Origin: JANYJJ01 sp038241115
Lineage (GTDB): Bacteria; Pseudomonadota; Gammaproteobacteria; Burkholderiales; Burkholderiaceae_C
NCBI GenBank assembly: GCA_038241115.1
Contig: JBBRGA010000097.1
Location: forward strand, 1-12,854
DNA: 12,854 bases
Direction: 5' to 3'
The translations under genes and the position numbers were made by a program. This document shows positions 1 through 5,729 of this stretch, piece after piece; the stretch's first letter is position 1, and each line of letters begins with the position of its first letter. Below the pieces are notes generated by a model. It saw only the letters and a program-made list of their open reading frames with translations. It had not been told where the DNA came from and did no database searches.

Positions 1-31
1 GGCGTGGGCGGCTTGAATGAGCGGCGCTGTC

Positions 32-60
32 AAAAAAACGGGACGCTGATCGCGTCCCGT
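32..60 (-). terminator. Rho-independent terminator of the PRC-barrel gene
   Basis: A perfect 9-bp inverted repeat (38-46 with 52-60, arms ACGGGACGC/GCGTCCCGT) encloses a 5-nt loop. On the minus strand it is followed directly by a run of seven T (the A run at 32-38 on the plus strand). It begins 27 bases beyond the stop codon of the PRC-barrel gene, which is transcribed towards it. The plus-strand side lacks a T run, so it should work mainly for the minus strand. Confidence 0.85.
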
Positions 61-86
61 CTTATCTGAGGCTGAAGCGATGCGCC

Positions 87-566
87 TTAAAGCTGCGGTC
101 GGCTCGAAGAGGTTGAGACCGTGCGGCCGTCGTCACCCACATGGCCGTCGTGACCCACCCGCTCGTCAATTTGTGTGCCGTAAAACGAGTGGACGCCGTG
201 AGCCCATTTTTCGTCGCCCATCTTGGGCCATTTGTCTTTGTCAAAGCCGGGAGCGCTTTCCAAAGCAGATTTGCTCACGTCCAGCGTGAATCGCTTGTTG
301 ACAGTGTCAAGCTTCAAGGCCGACCACGGCACTGCGAACAGTTTGTCGCCCATGCCCATGATGCCGCCAAAGGACAGCACCGCGTAGGTGACCTTGCCGC
401 TGGCCATATCGATCATGAATTCTTTGATGTCGCCAAGGTCAAGATCGGCGGTGTTGTAAACATCATTTCCGAGCAGCGTGCCTGCGCCCATCATTTGAGG
501 GCCGGGGCCTTCACTGTCGTCGTTGTACATGCCGTAGGTATCTCGAGTGACGTAGTTGGTGGTCAT
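87..566 (-). CDS. PRC-barrel domain protein
   Basis: A 159-residue soluble protein whose middle part (about residues 27-105) reads as a PRC-barrel: a hydrophobic beta-rich stretch with LGNDVYN, DLGDIKEFMIDMASGKVTYAVL and an AVPWSALKLD block. The PRC-barrel is a small ligand- or protein-binding fold found in RimM, photosynthetic reaction centre H subunits and many small bacterial stress-associated proteins. The tail (about 125-159) is rich in H, D, G and S and looks disordered. I start it at the ATG at 566 because AAGGA lies about 7 bases upstream; an extended reading frame reaches further up but has no such signal. There is no signal peptide or membrane segment, so it is probably cytoplasmic. 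It stands alone, diverges from the response regulator gene and ends at a strong terminator. The domain call is firm; the exact role is unknown. Confidence 0.85.
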   Translation of the reverse strand: MTTNYVTRDTYGMYNDDSEGPGPQMMGAGTLLGNDVYNTADLDLGDIKEFMIDMASGKVTYAVLSFGGIMGMGDKLFAVPWSALKLDTVNKRFTLDVSKSALESAPGFDKDKWPKMGDEKWAHGVHSFYGTQIDERVGHDGHVGDDGRTVSTSSSRPQL

Positions 567-604
567 GGTTTTTCCTTTTGGATTGAATGCCGTTGGGAAT
601 GAAA

Positions 605-637
605 CTGTAGGAAGACCCGGTTCGATTGGCTGTAGGA
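605..637. repeat. Direct repeat CTGTAGGA in a divergent promoter region
   Basis: CTGTAGGA occurs at 605-612 and again at 630-637, a 25-base period, in the region between the divergent PRC-barrel and response regulator genes. Such a spacing would place two protein-binding sites on roughly the same face of the helix, but this could be chance. No convincing sigma-70 promoter was found in this region. Confidence 0.3.
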
Positions 638-698
638 GCGAAACCGATAGGGCTGTCAGCAAAGCGCGGTGAAGTTAAACCAGGCACCCATTCGTTGG

Positions 699-710
699 GG
701 CCAATTGGCC
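699..710. promoter_or_regulatory. 12-bp palindrome upstream of the response regulator
   Basis: GGCCAATTGGCC is a perfect 12-bp palindrome ending 53 bases before the ATG of the response regulator gene. It could be an operator for either divergent gene. No T run follows it, so it is not a terminator. Its function is inferred only from symmetry and position. Confidence 0.25.
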
Positions 711-763
711 TGCGAGGCTTGCTGGCGAGATTTCTTGGACTTCAAAAGCGCAAAATCCGTCGC

Positions 764-1132
764 ATGACACAAGCACTGCAAGTTCTCTACGTTGAGGACA
801 ACGTTGACGTCCGCGAACTCGTCGTCATGTTCTTGGAAGACGAAGGGCTGGCGGTGGTTCAGTGTGGATCTGCCGAACAGGCAGAATCGGAATTTGCGCA
901 GCGCCGATTTGACGTGCTCATCACCGATGTCAGCTTGCCTTCGATGTCTGGCACTGAGCTGGCCACGCGCCTGCAGCGTCTGAACAGCGACCTGTGGCTG
1001 GTGTTTTGCTCTGGCTACGCCATGAATCACGGTCTGGCACTGTTCGGGCCTCGCGCCCGGTGCTTGACGAAGCCTTTCGAATCAGAAGAACTTCATTTGC
1101 TGATGAAGGAAATTCGCGCCTGCGCTGCCTGA
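764..1132 (+). CDS. Single-domain response regulator (CheY-like receiver)
   Basis: A 122-residue protein that is a complete receiver domain and nothing else. The acidic pocket is E11/D12 in VEDN, the phospho-acceptor is D55 in LITDVSLPSMSG, the switch Ser is S83 in FCSGYA, and the conserved lysine is K103 in the KPF turn. With no output domain it would act by protein-protein contact, as a phosphorelay intermediate or a CheY/Spo0F-like messenger, after phosphorylation by a histidine kinase that is not in this window. The ATG at 764 puts the usual beta-1 strand at the N-terminus; an upstream extension in the same frame carries no receiver sequence and looks spurious. No good ribosome binding site is visible before 764. 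The gene faces away from the PRC-barrel gene and towards the small 72-residue protein gene. Confidence 0.9.
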   Translation: MTQALQVLYVEDNVDVRELVVMFLEDEGLAVVQCGSAEQAESEFAQRRFDVLITDVSLPSMSGTELATRLQRLNSDLWLVFCSGYAMNHGLALFGPRARCLTKPFESEELHLLMKEIRACAA

Positions 1133-1147
1133 GCAGTGCCGCGCGGC

Positions 1148-1164
1148 GCAGCGCAAAGCGCTGT
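1148..1164 (+). terminator. Weak hairpin after the response regulator gene
   Basis: CAGCGC-AAA-GCGCTG forms a 6-bp GC-rich stem with a 3-nt loop, 15 bases past the stop codon, followed by the T-rich but interrupted TCTTGT. It may be a weak intrinsic terminator. The opposite strand has no T run after it. Confidence 0.35.
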
Positions 1165-1222
1165 CTTGTGGTGGCGTACGCCGCGCATGCCATGGGCACC
1201 CGCGCGCGACAAACAAAGCCGT

Positions 1223-1441
1223 TCAGGTTTTACTCGGCTCGTCTTCGGCAGGGTCTATGCCTTTGATCGGTCGCTCGGTCAAGTCGGGGCCTATTTCCAC
1301 CAACTTTTCTTCATTGGCCTTGTCTTTGTAGTTGTCAGGCTGCTTCTCGTCGGCTTTTTTCTCAGACCGCTCAAGCGCTTCGCGCCCGCCGTCGGTCGGC
1401 GTTTTGTCGTGTGTGTCAGATGTGTGCGGTGAGGTGCTCAT
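1223..1441 (-). CDS. Small hydrophilic protein, unknown function
   Basis: A 72-residue protein made almost entirely of charged and small polar residues (K, E, D, T, P, S), with no hydrophobic core, no cysteine and no membrane segment. It is probably intrinsically disordered. GGAG lies 5 bases upstream of the ATG at 1441, which supports both the start and the reality of the gene. It is on the same strand as the next upstream gene (1556-1861) and converges with the response regulator gene. A perfect 18-base palindrome at 1527-1544 lies about 85 bases upstream of its start and could be its operator. I do not recognise a family. Composition resembles small stress- or desiccation-related proteins, but that is only a resemblance. 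Confidence 0.65.
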   Translation of the reverse strand: MSTSPHTSDTHDKTPTDGGREALERSEKKADEKQPDNYKDKANEEKLVEIGPDLTERPIKGIDPAEDEPSKT

Positions 1442-1526
1442 GTGTGCTCCATGTGAAAGGCGTTGAGGACACGATCAGCGTAGGCCGTGGGCCGGTGCGA
1501 ATCAGTCGGTGCGGGCTGCGGCTTGG

Positions 1527-1544
1527 GGTAAGACTTGTCTTACC
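1527..1544. promoter_or_regulatory. 18-base perfect palindrome GGTAAGACTTGTCTTACC
   Basis: Two 8-bp arms (GGTAAGAC/GTCTTACC) are separated by only TT, too tight for a good RNA hairpin loop and with no T run after it. A dimeric DNA-binding protein site is therefore more likely than a terminator. It sits between two small minus-strand genes, 11 bases beyond the end of the upstream one and about 85 bases before the start of the 72-residue protein gene. No second copy was seen in the window. Confidence 0.4.
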
Positions 1545-1555
1545 TGGCCTGCGCT

Positions 1556-1861
1556 TCAGGAGTCTTTCAACTTGGCGTAGGCCACATCGCTTTCTACCGA
1601 CTTGCTGGTGTCTTGAATGCCGCGCTTCAGATCGCGTGCGCCTTGCTGAACCATGGCGCTCGGTATGCCGTCAGTGACGCCTACCTTCTCATCGCGTTCG
1701 TTGGGCATGGCAAGTTCGCCGTCTGCTGCGGCCCGGGTCAGGTCCACGTGTTTGCCGTCTGCGGCGGTCGGGGTGTGAGCGCCGGGCTTCCTCAAATGCA
1801 AGGTGCCTGAAATTCGACCCGTGGTGTGACTGACGCCCAGCGGCGTTGTGGTGTGGTTCAT
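1556..1861 (-). CDS. Conserved-looking small protein, unknown function
   Basis: A 101-residue hydrophilic protein without signal peptide or membrane segment. The second half has a PNERDEK motif, then a predicted amphipathic helix (VQQGARDLKRGIQDTSKS) and a D-x-x-Y-x-K-x-K end. From memory this C-terminal pattern recurs in unnamed small proteins of Burkholderiales, but I cannot confirm it here and know no function. The ATG at 1861 is the only sensible start; no strong ribosome binding site precedes it. It lies 93 bases downstream of the ketosynthase gene on the same strand, so it could receive read-through from the biosynthetic operon. It also has a 14-bp palindrome (1890-1903) of its own just upstream, which argues for separate control. 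Confidence 0.65.
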   Translation of the reverse strand: MNHTTTPLGVSHTTGRISGTLHLRKPGAHTPTAADGKHVDLTRAAADGELAMPNERDEKVGVTDGIPSAMVQQGARDLKRGIQDTSKSVESDVAYAKLKDS

Positions 1862-1889
1862 GTGTGGAGTGAAGGCTGTTTTCGAGTCT

Positions 1890-1903
1890 TGACCTTAAGG
1901 TCA
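1890..1903. promoter_or_regulatory. 14-bp perfect palindrome TGACCTTAAGGTCA
   Basis: A perfect palindrome 28 bases upstream of the ATG of the 101-residue protein and 51 bases past the ketosynthase stop. The position suits an operator overlapping a promoter. The symmetry and the TTGACC at its left edge are loosely like MerR/SoxR-family operators, but no matching -10 element in the right direction could be assigned. There is no T run, so it is not an intrinsic terminator. Confidence 0.35.
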
Positions 1904-1954
1904 TGCCGGTGCGGCCTGCGTGGGCAGTTCACTCGAATTGGTGAAGGCTTTTTC

Positions 1955-3241
1955 CTACCCAACAGCCGTCTTGGGCTGCCCCCAATCAGGCGCGGCGCGC
2001 AAAGCCAGAACCGCATTGGTTCCGCCGAACGCAAACGAGTTGGACAGCATGGTGCGCGCAGGCACATCGCTGCGCGCCGCGTGGGGCACATAGTCCAGAT
2101 CGCAGTCGGCGTCTGGCTCGTCGAGGTGCATGGTGGGCAAGGCCACGCTGCGCTGCATGGCCATCAAAGACAACACGCATTCCAGCGCCGCAGTGGCCCC
2201 CAGCATGTGGCCGTGAAGCGCTTTGGTGGCGCTGATCGGCAACACAGCCGCACGAGCGCCGAACACCGCTTTGATGGCTGCGGTCTCGGTGGCGTCGTTG
2301 GCGAGCGTGCCGGTGCCGTGGGCGTTGATGGCGTCGACGTCTTCCTCTTTCAGACCGGCGGATTTCAAAGCGCATCGCATGGCGCCGGCCTGGCCTTGTA
2401 CGCTGGGGCGAGTGATGTGGCAGGCGTCGGTGCAAAGTCCGTAGCCCAACACCTCGCCGTAAATAAAGGCGCCACGAGCCACCGCGGCGTCCCAGGGTTC
2501 CAGCACCACCATGGCAGCACCTTCGCCCAAGACCATGCCCGAGCGGTTTTTGGAAAACGGTTTGCACGAGGCTGAAGGCTGCGCCGTGTCGACCGAAGCC
2601 AGCGTGTGCAGTGCCTCCCATGCTTTCAAGGAGCCGAACGACAGCGGCGCATCTGCGCCACCGGCCACCGCCATGTCGAGGCTGCCACTGGCCACGCGCA
2701 GCCAGGCCTCGCCGATGGCCACTGCCGACGACGAACACGCAGTGGTGTAGGTAAGGTTGGGGCCAAGCAATCCGTGCTCCATGCCTATCCATGCCGCGGG
2801 CGCGTTGTACATGCCCATCAGCACGGTGAACGGTTTGATGCGGTCGCTGTCTTCACCGTAAAGGGTTTGGTAGCCGTCGTCGATGGTGTGCGTGCCGCCC
2901 ATGCCCGTGCCCACAAACACTCCTTCGCGGTGGTGATCGCGTCCGGTGTCCCCCAGCAGACTGAGGCCCGCCTGCGCCATGGCCTGTCTGGCAGCCACCA
3001 GCGCAAACTGGCTCACGCGGTCGAGCATGCGAATTTTGCGTGACTCGAAATGCGCCGAGGCATCAAACGGCGCGGCCGCCGCGATCGGCGCTGCCAGCCT
3101 GTGTGCAAACGGCGTGTCGAGCACCGCCACGCCGGAGTTGCCAGCGGCTGCGGCATCGAACGCAGCTTGCGCGCTGCACCCCAAAGCCGACACCACGCCC
3201 ATGCCAGTGACCGCAACGCGCGTCGGCATGGGCATGCGCAT
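1955..3241 (-). CDS. FabF-like beta-ketoacyl-ACP synthase
   Basis: A 428-residue condensing enzyme of the KAS I/II family, which joins a malonyl-ACP unit to an acyl-enzyme with loss of CO2. The full Cys-His-His active site is present: C169 in TTACSSSA, H308 in NAHGTGT and H345 in KALHGHMLGA, with the conserved Lys at 340. The C-terminal SNSFAFGGTNA motif is intact. Because the nucleophile is kept, it is a true synthase and not a chain-length-factor partner. Length is normal for FabF. The start is uncertain: GTG at 3253 and ATGs at 3241, 3235 and 3229 are all in frame, none with a good ribosome binding site. It follows the acyl carrier protein gene by a few bases and closes the type III PKS operon, so it probably serves this specialised pathway and not general fatty acid synthesis. 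No terminator is visible after it. Confidence 0.93.
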   Translation of the reverse strand: MRMPMPTRVAVTGMGVVSALGCSAQAAFDAAAAGNSGVAVLDTPFAHRLAAPIAAAAPFDASAHFESRKIRMLDRVSQFALVAARQAMAQAGLSLLGDTGRDHHREGVFVGTGMGGTHTIDDGYQTLYGEDSDRIKPFTVLMGMYNAPAAWIGMEHGLLGPNLTYTTACSSSAVAIGEAWLRVASGSLDMAVAGGADAPLSFGSLKAWEALHTLASVDTAQPSASCKPFSKNRSGMVLGEGAAMVVLEPWDAAVARGAFIYGEVLGYGLCTDACHITRPSVQGQAGAMRCALKSAGLKEEDVDAINAHGTGTLANDATETAAIKAVFGARAAVLPISATKALHGHMLGATAALECVLSLMAMQRSVALPTMHLDEPDADCDLDYVPHAARSDVPARTMLSNSFAFGGTNAVLALRAAPDWGQPKTAVG

Positions 3242-3261
3242 GAACGGCCGCACCGGTTGAT

Positions 3262-3609
3262 TTACGGAAGCGCCACCGGGCCGCGACGAACGGATTCGGG
3301 GCCTGCTGCGAAACCGTAAGCCGGCGCGGCGACCTGGCCTGTCTTGCGTTCGGCGCCGCCCAAGGAAACGGGTCTGCGCCCCGCGACCAGTGCGTCGATG
3401 TAATTCACCACGTCACCGACGGTGATCAGCTCTGCGGGCTCGGGCGGCAGCGTGACCCTGAACTCGTCTTCGATGGCGAACAGCATTTCGGCCACGCCCA
3501 AAGAGTCGATGCCCAGCGACTCCAGGTCGGATTGCATGGTCAAGCTTCCAGCGGGGATTTGGTAGTCCTTCACCATCATCGCGCTGAGGCGTTCAAAAGT
3601 GGAAATCAT
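3262..3609 (-). CDS. Acyl carrier protein with long C-terminal tail
   Basis: A 115-residue protein. Residues 1-77 form a typical four-helix acyl carrier protein with the phosphopantetheine attachment site GIDSLG, Ser at residue 36. After that comes a tail of about 38 residues rich in G, A, R and P, which most bacterial carrier proteins (about 75-90 residues) lack. The ATG overlaps the stop of the flavoprotein gene as ATGA, with AAAGG about 9 bases upstream, so translation is coupled. Its neighbours (ketosynthase after, flavoprotein before) suggest it carries the acyl or polyketide intermediate of this pathway. It needs a 4'-phosphopantetheinyl transferase, which is not encoded in the window. 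The carrier fold is certain; the substrate is unknown. Confidence 0.93.
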   Translation of the reverse strand: MISTFERLSAMMVKDYQIPAGSLTMQSDLESLGIDSLGVAEMLFAIEDEFRVTLPPEPAELITVGDVVNYIDALVAGRRPVSLGGAERKTGQVAAPAYGFAAGPESVRRGPVALP

Positions 3610-4973
3610 GGCAAGTACCTTTCGGTCAAAGTGGAACCGCCGTGCTGCGGTTGAAAGGGCCCCGGATGGAGCCGAACGCTGGGCAGACTCGCCCTTAGAA
3701 ATTGATCTTGCAAAACCGCACCGACATGCTGCGGGTCGGCCGCGCAGTGGACCTTGCCGCCCAGTCGCGCGCCCCAGGTCAGCAGGCCGGGCACTGGGCG
3801 GGCGATTGACATCAGCACCGCGGACAGAGCAGGTCGCATGGCAACGTTGGCAAAGGCGGCGGCCAGCTTCAGGCGCGGCCCAAACACACGACGCCACTGC
3901 TTTGCGTACCGCCGTGCCAACAGGGCTTGGGTTTCAGCGCTGGGCGTGCGCGCCGCACCATCTATCGGAGTGAATCGAACCGAGGCTTTCAAACCCAGCA
4001 ACTCGCCCGCCAGCATCCATGCCGACTGCAGCGCCATGCTCATGCCTTCACCGATGATGGGATGCGCCTCACCGGCCGCGTTGCCCACTCGAAACATGCC
4101 GTCCGATTCGGTCAAACGAACACCCGGCGCAATCGGCCCGGCGGCCATCCAGGCACCCTCGCGATCCGACCCGTGCAAGGCGTCGCGCACGCCGATGCAT
4201 TCCTGCGACAGCAGCGCTTGCACTGCGTCCCCAGCGCGCAGCGAAGGCCACTGCCGGCGAAACGCGTCAAGTTCGTCGCGGCGTATGCAGCAAGCCAGGG
4301 TGGTGACGCCGTCACCCGCCACCACCATGCCTCCGTAACCACCTTTGAACGCCAACACCGGCAACAAGCCGGGTGCCAGAGCCGCATTGCGAAAGTTGGC
4401 TTTGAATGCGAACAAGTCACCCGGCAAATGCGGGCGTCGCCGGCGCGCACGCGCCGAGGGCAGGGTTTCCCAAGAGCCGTGCGCTGCAATGGCCACCGGC
4501 GCGTTCAAGGTGAACTCCACTGCACTCTGCGCAGGACGGATTTTGATTTTCCAGGCGCCTGCGGCACCGCTCACGTCGCGCACAGCGCAGGGCTGGAATA
4601 TGTGCACGCCGGCCATGCGGGCTTGCTCCAAAAGCAAGGTGTCCAGTGTTTCGCGGCCCAATGCACGGCCCCACAAATGGGTGTCGTGGCTGGACTGCGG
4701 CAATGCCGCCTTCACGCTGTCTTTGCCGCGCATGAGCACCATGTGCTGCAGTGGCGCACCGGCTTGTTCGGTGGGCACGCCCAGCGCCTGCAGCAAAGGC
4801 CAGTTGCTGGCCGCGATGCATTCGCCGCAAACTTTGCGACGCGGGAACGGCTGCTTTTCCACCAACGCCACCGACCAACCGGCACGTGCCAGCAAAATCG
4901 CCACCGCCGAGCCGGCCGGGCCCGCACCGATGACCACGGCGTCGAAGTCGGTTGGCAACGCATCGCGCCTCAC
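3606..4973 (-). CDS. FAD-dependent oxidoreductase (geranylgeranyl reductase/monooxygenase-like)
   Basis: A 455-residue flavoprotein. The N-terminal Rossmann motif VVIGAGPAGSA (G16, G18, G21) with an acidic residue at E39 binds the ADP part of FAD. RRKVCGEC (C49 and C52) follows, a pattern typical of the geranylgeranyl-reductase-like branch. GRETLDTLL near residue 107 and a late GNAAGEAHPIIGEG block (297-310) complete the FAD site of group A monooxygenases and their relatives. It may hydroxylate an aromatic ring or reduce double bonds of the product; sequence alone does not decide. GTG at 4973 overlaps the methyltransferase stop as GTGA, so I prefer it to the adjacent GTG at 4976. The 3' end overlaps the carrier protein start by 4 nt. 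The region after about residue 330 is the least like known families. It is soluble or membrane-peripheral, with no clear transmembrane segment. Confidence 0.88.
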   Translation of the reverse strand: MRRDALPTDFDAVVIGAGPAGSAVAILLARAGWSVALVEKQPFPRRKVCGECIAASNWPLLQALGVPTEQAGAPLQHMVLMRGKDSVKAALPQSSHDTHLWGRALGRETLDTLLLEQARMAGVHIFQPCAVRDVSGAAGAWKIKIRPAQSAVEFTLNAPVAIAAHGSWETLPSARARRRRPHLPGDLFAFKANFRNAALAPGLLPVLAFKGGYGGMVVAGDGVTTLACCIRRDELDAFRRQWPSLRAGDAVQALLSQECIGVRDALHGSDREGAWMAAGPIAPGVRLTESDGMFRVGNAAGEAHPIIGEGMSMALQSAWMLAGELLGLKASVRFTPIDGAARTPSAETQALLARRYAKQWRRVFGPRLKLAAAFANVAMRPALSAVLMSIARPVPGLLTWGARLGGKVHCAADPQHVGAVLQDQFLRASLPSVRLHPGPFQPQHGGSTLTERYLP

Positions 4974-5725
4974 CACACCACCCCGCGTTTGACGGGTGCA
5001 CGGCGCTCGGCCACGAAGCAGTGGCTGAACAGGCGGGCTTCGTACTCTTGCGAGGTCCAGCCGGTGGCCACCGCGCTCCAGGTTCGGCTGAGCTCTTCGC
5101 CGCGAAAACCGGCCTGCACGCTGAGCACCGCGTCACCGCGGGTGATGCGGTTCGCGCCCAGCGCGCCCACCAAATGACTGCCCACCCAAGCCAGCCCAGA
5201 CCGCCTGGGTTCGCAAGCAAAAAAGTGGTCGCTGCGCAGCGCTGCCGCACGCAGCACCGCCAGCAACTGATCGCCGTCGAAATGATGCAAGAACAAGTTT
5301 GCAACGATCACATCAAACTGGGCAGGCGACGTGTGGGCCGCAGGGGCGCTGATTTGCGTTGGCGATGCCCAGTCGAGCACGTCCATCTTGCGGGTGGTGG
5401 CGGTCCAGCCGAGCGCGGCGTAGTCCTGCAGCGTGCTGCGCGAGACCAAAGGCAGCCGGTCGAGCAGCGTCAACTGCACGCTCGGCCACATCGGCGACAG
5501 CGCCTGAGCCACACGCAACATCAAACTCCCATCGCCCGCGCCCAGTTCGAGCACCCGAAGCGGTCGGTTGGTGCTGGCGCGCACCTTCATCCGTTGAAAG
5601 GCGCGCACGGTGATGGCACAACTGCCCATCACTTTGTGGATGCGCTGCAAGTCCAGGCGCGAACGCTTCGCACACGGGTCGTCCCAGCTCAATGAATCGA
5701 GCGCTTCAGGCATGACACAGCGCAT
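4970..5725 (-). CDS. SAM-dependent class I methyltransferase
   Basis: A 251-residue protein with a Rossmann-type methyltransferase core. Motif I is VLELGAGDGSL (about 58-68), the acidic residue after strand 2 is D89 in LTLLD, the adenine-binding MDVLDW holds D115, and motif IV is FDVIVANLFLHHF (about 137-149). It would transfer a methyl group from S-adenosylmethionine, most plausibly to a hydroxyl or ring carbon of the polyketide made by the gene before it. Start choice: AAGGTGAG at the end of the PKS gene lies about 8 bases before ATG 5725 and 5 before GTG 5728, so both are possible, and ATG is preferred. The gene begins just after the PKS stop and ends in a 4-nt overlap with the flavoprotein gene. 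Methylation of oxygen versus carbon cannot be told from the sequence. Confidence 0.87.
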   Translation of the reverse strand: MRCVMPEALDSLSWDDPCAKRSRLDLQRIHKVMGSCAITVRAFQRMKVRASTNRPLRVLELGAGDGSLMLRVAQALSPMWPSVQLTLLDRLPLVSRSTLQDYAALGWTATTRKMDVLDWASPTQISAPAAHTSPAQFDVIVANLFLHHFDGDQLLAVLRAAALRSDHFFACEPRRSGLAWVGSHLVGALGANRITRGDAVLSVQAGFRGEELSRTWSAVATGWTSQEYEARLFSHCFVAERRAPVKRGVVW

Positions 5726-5729
5726 CACG

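Noticed and set aside
1869..1955. Possible terminator after the ketosynthase gene
   Set aside because: The repeated GTGAAGGCT and a short TTCAC/GTGAA inverted repeat do not form a GC-rich stem followed by a T run, so no terminator is called.
1826..2575. 249-residue plus-strand open frame
   Set aside because: Antisense to the ketosynthase gene, no ribosome binding site, no recognisable domain.
3927..5177. 416-residue plus-strand open frame
   Set aside because: Lies fully antisense to the flavoprotein and methyltransferase genes, which have intact motifs; composition is Arg/His/Gln-rich and without domain features, as expected for a shadow in GC-rich DNA.
4417..5304. 295-residue minus-strand open frame
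   Set aside because: Overlaps the methyltransferase and flavoprotein genes in another frame on the same strand; Cys/Arg/Ala-rich with no motif.
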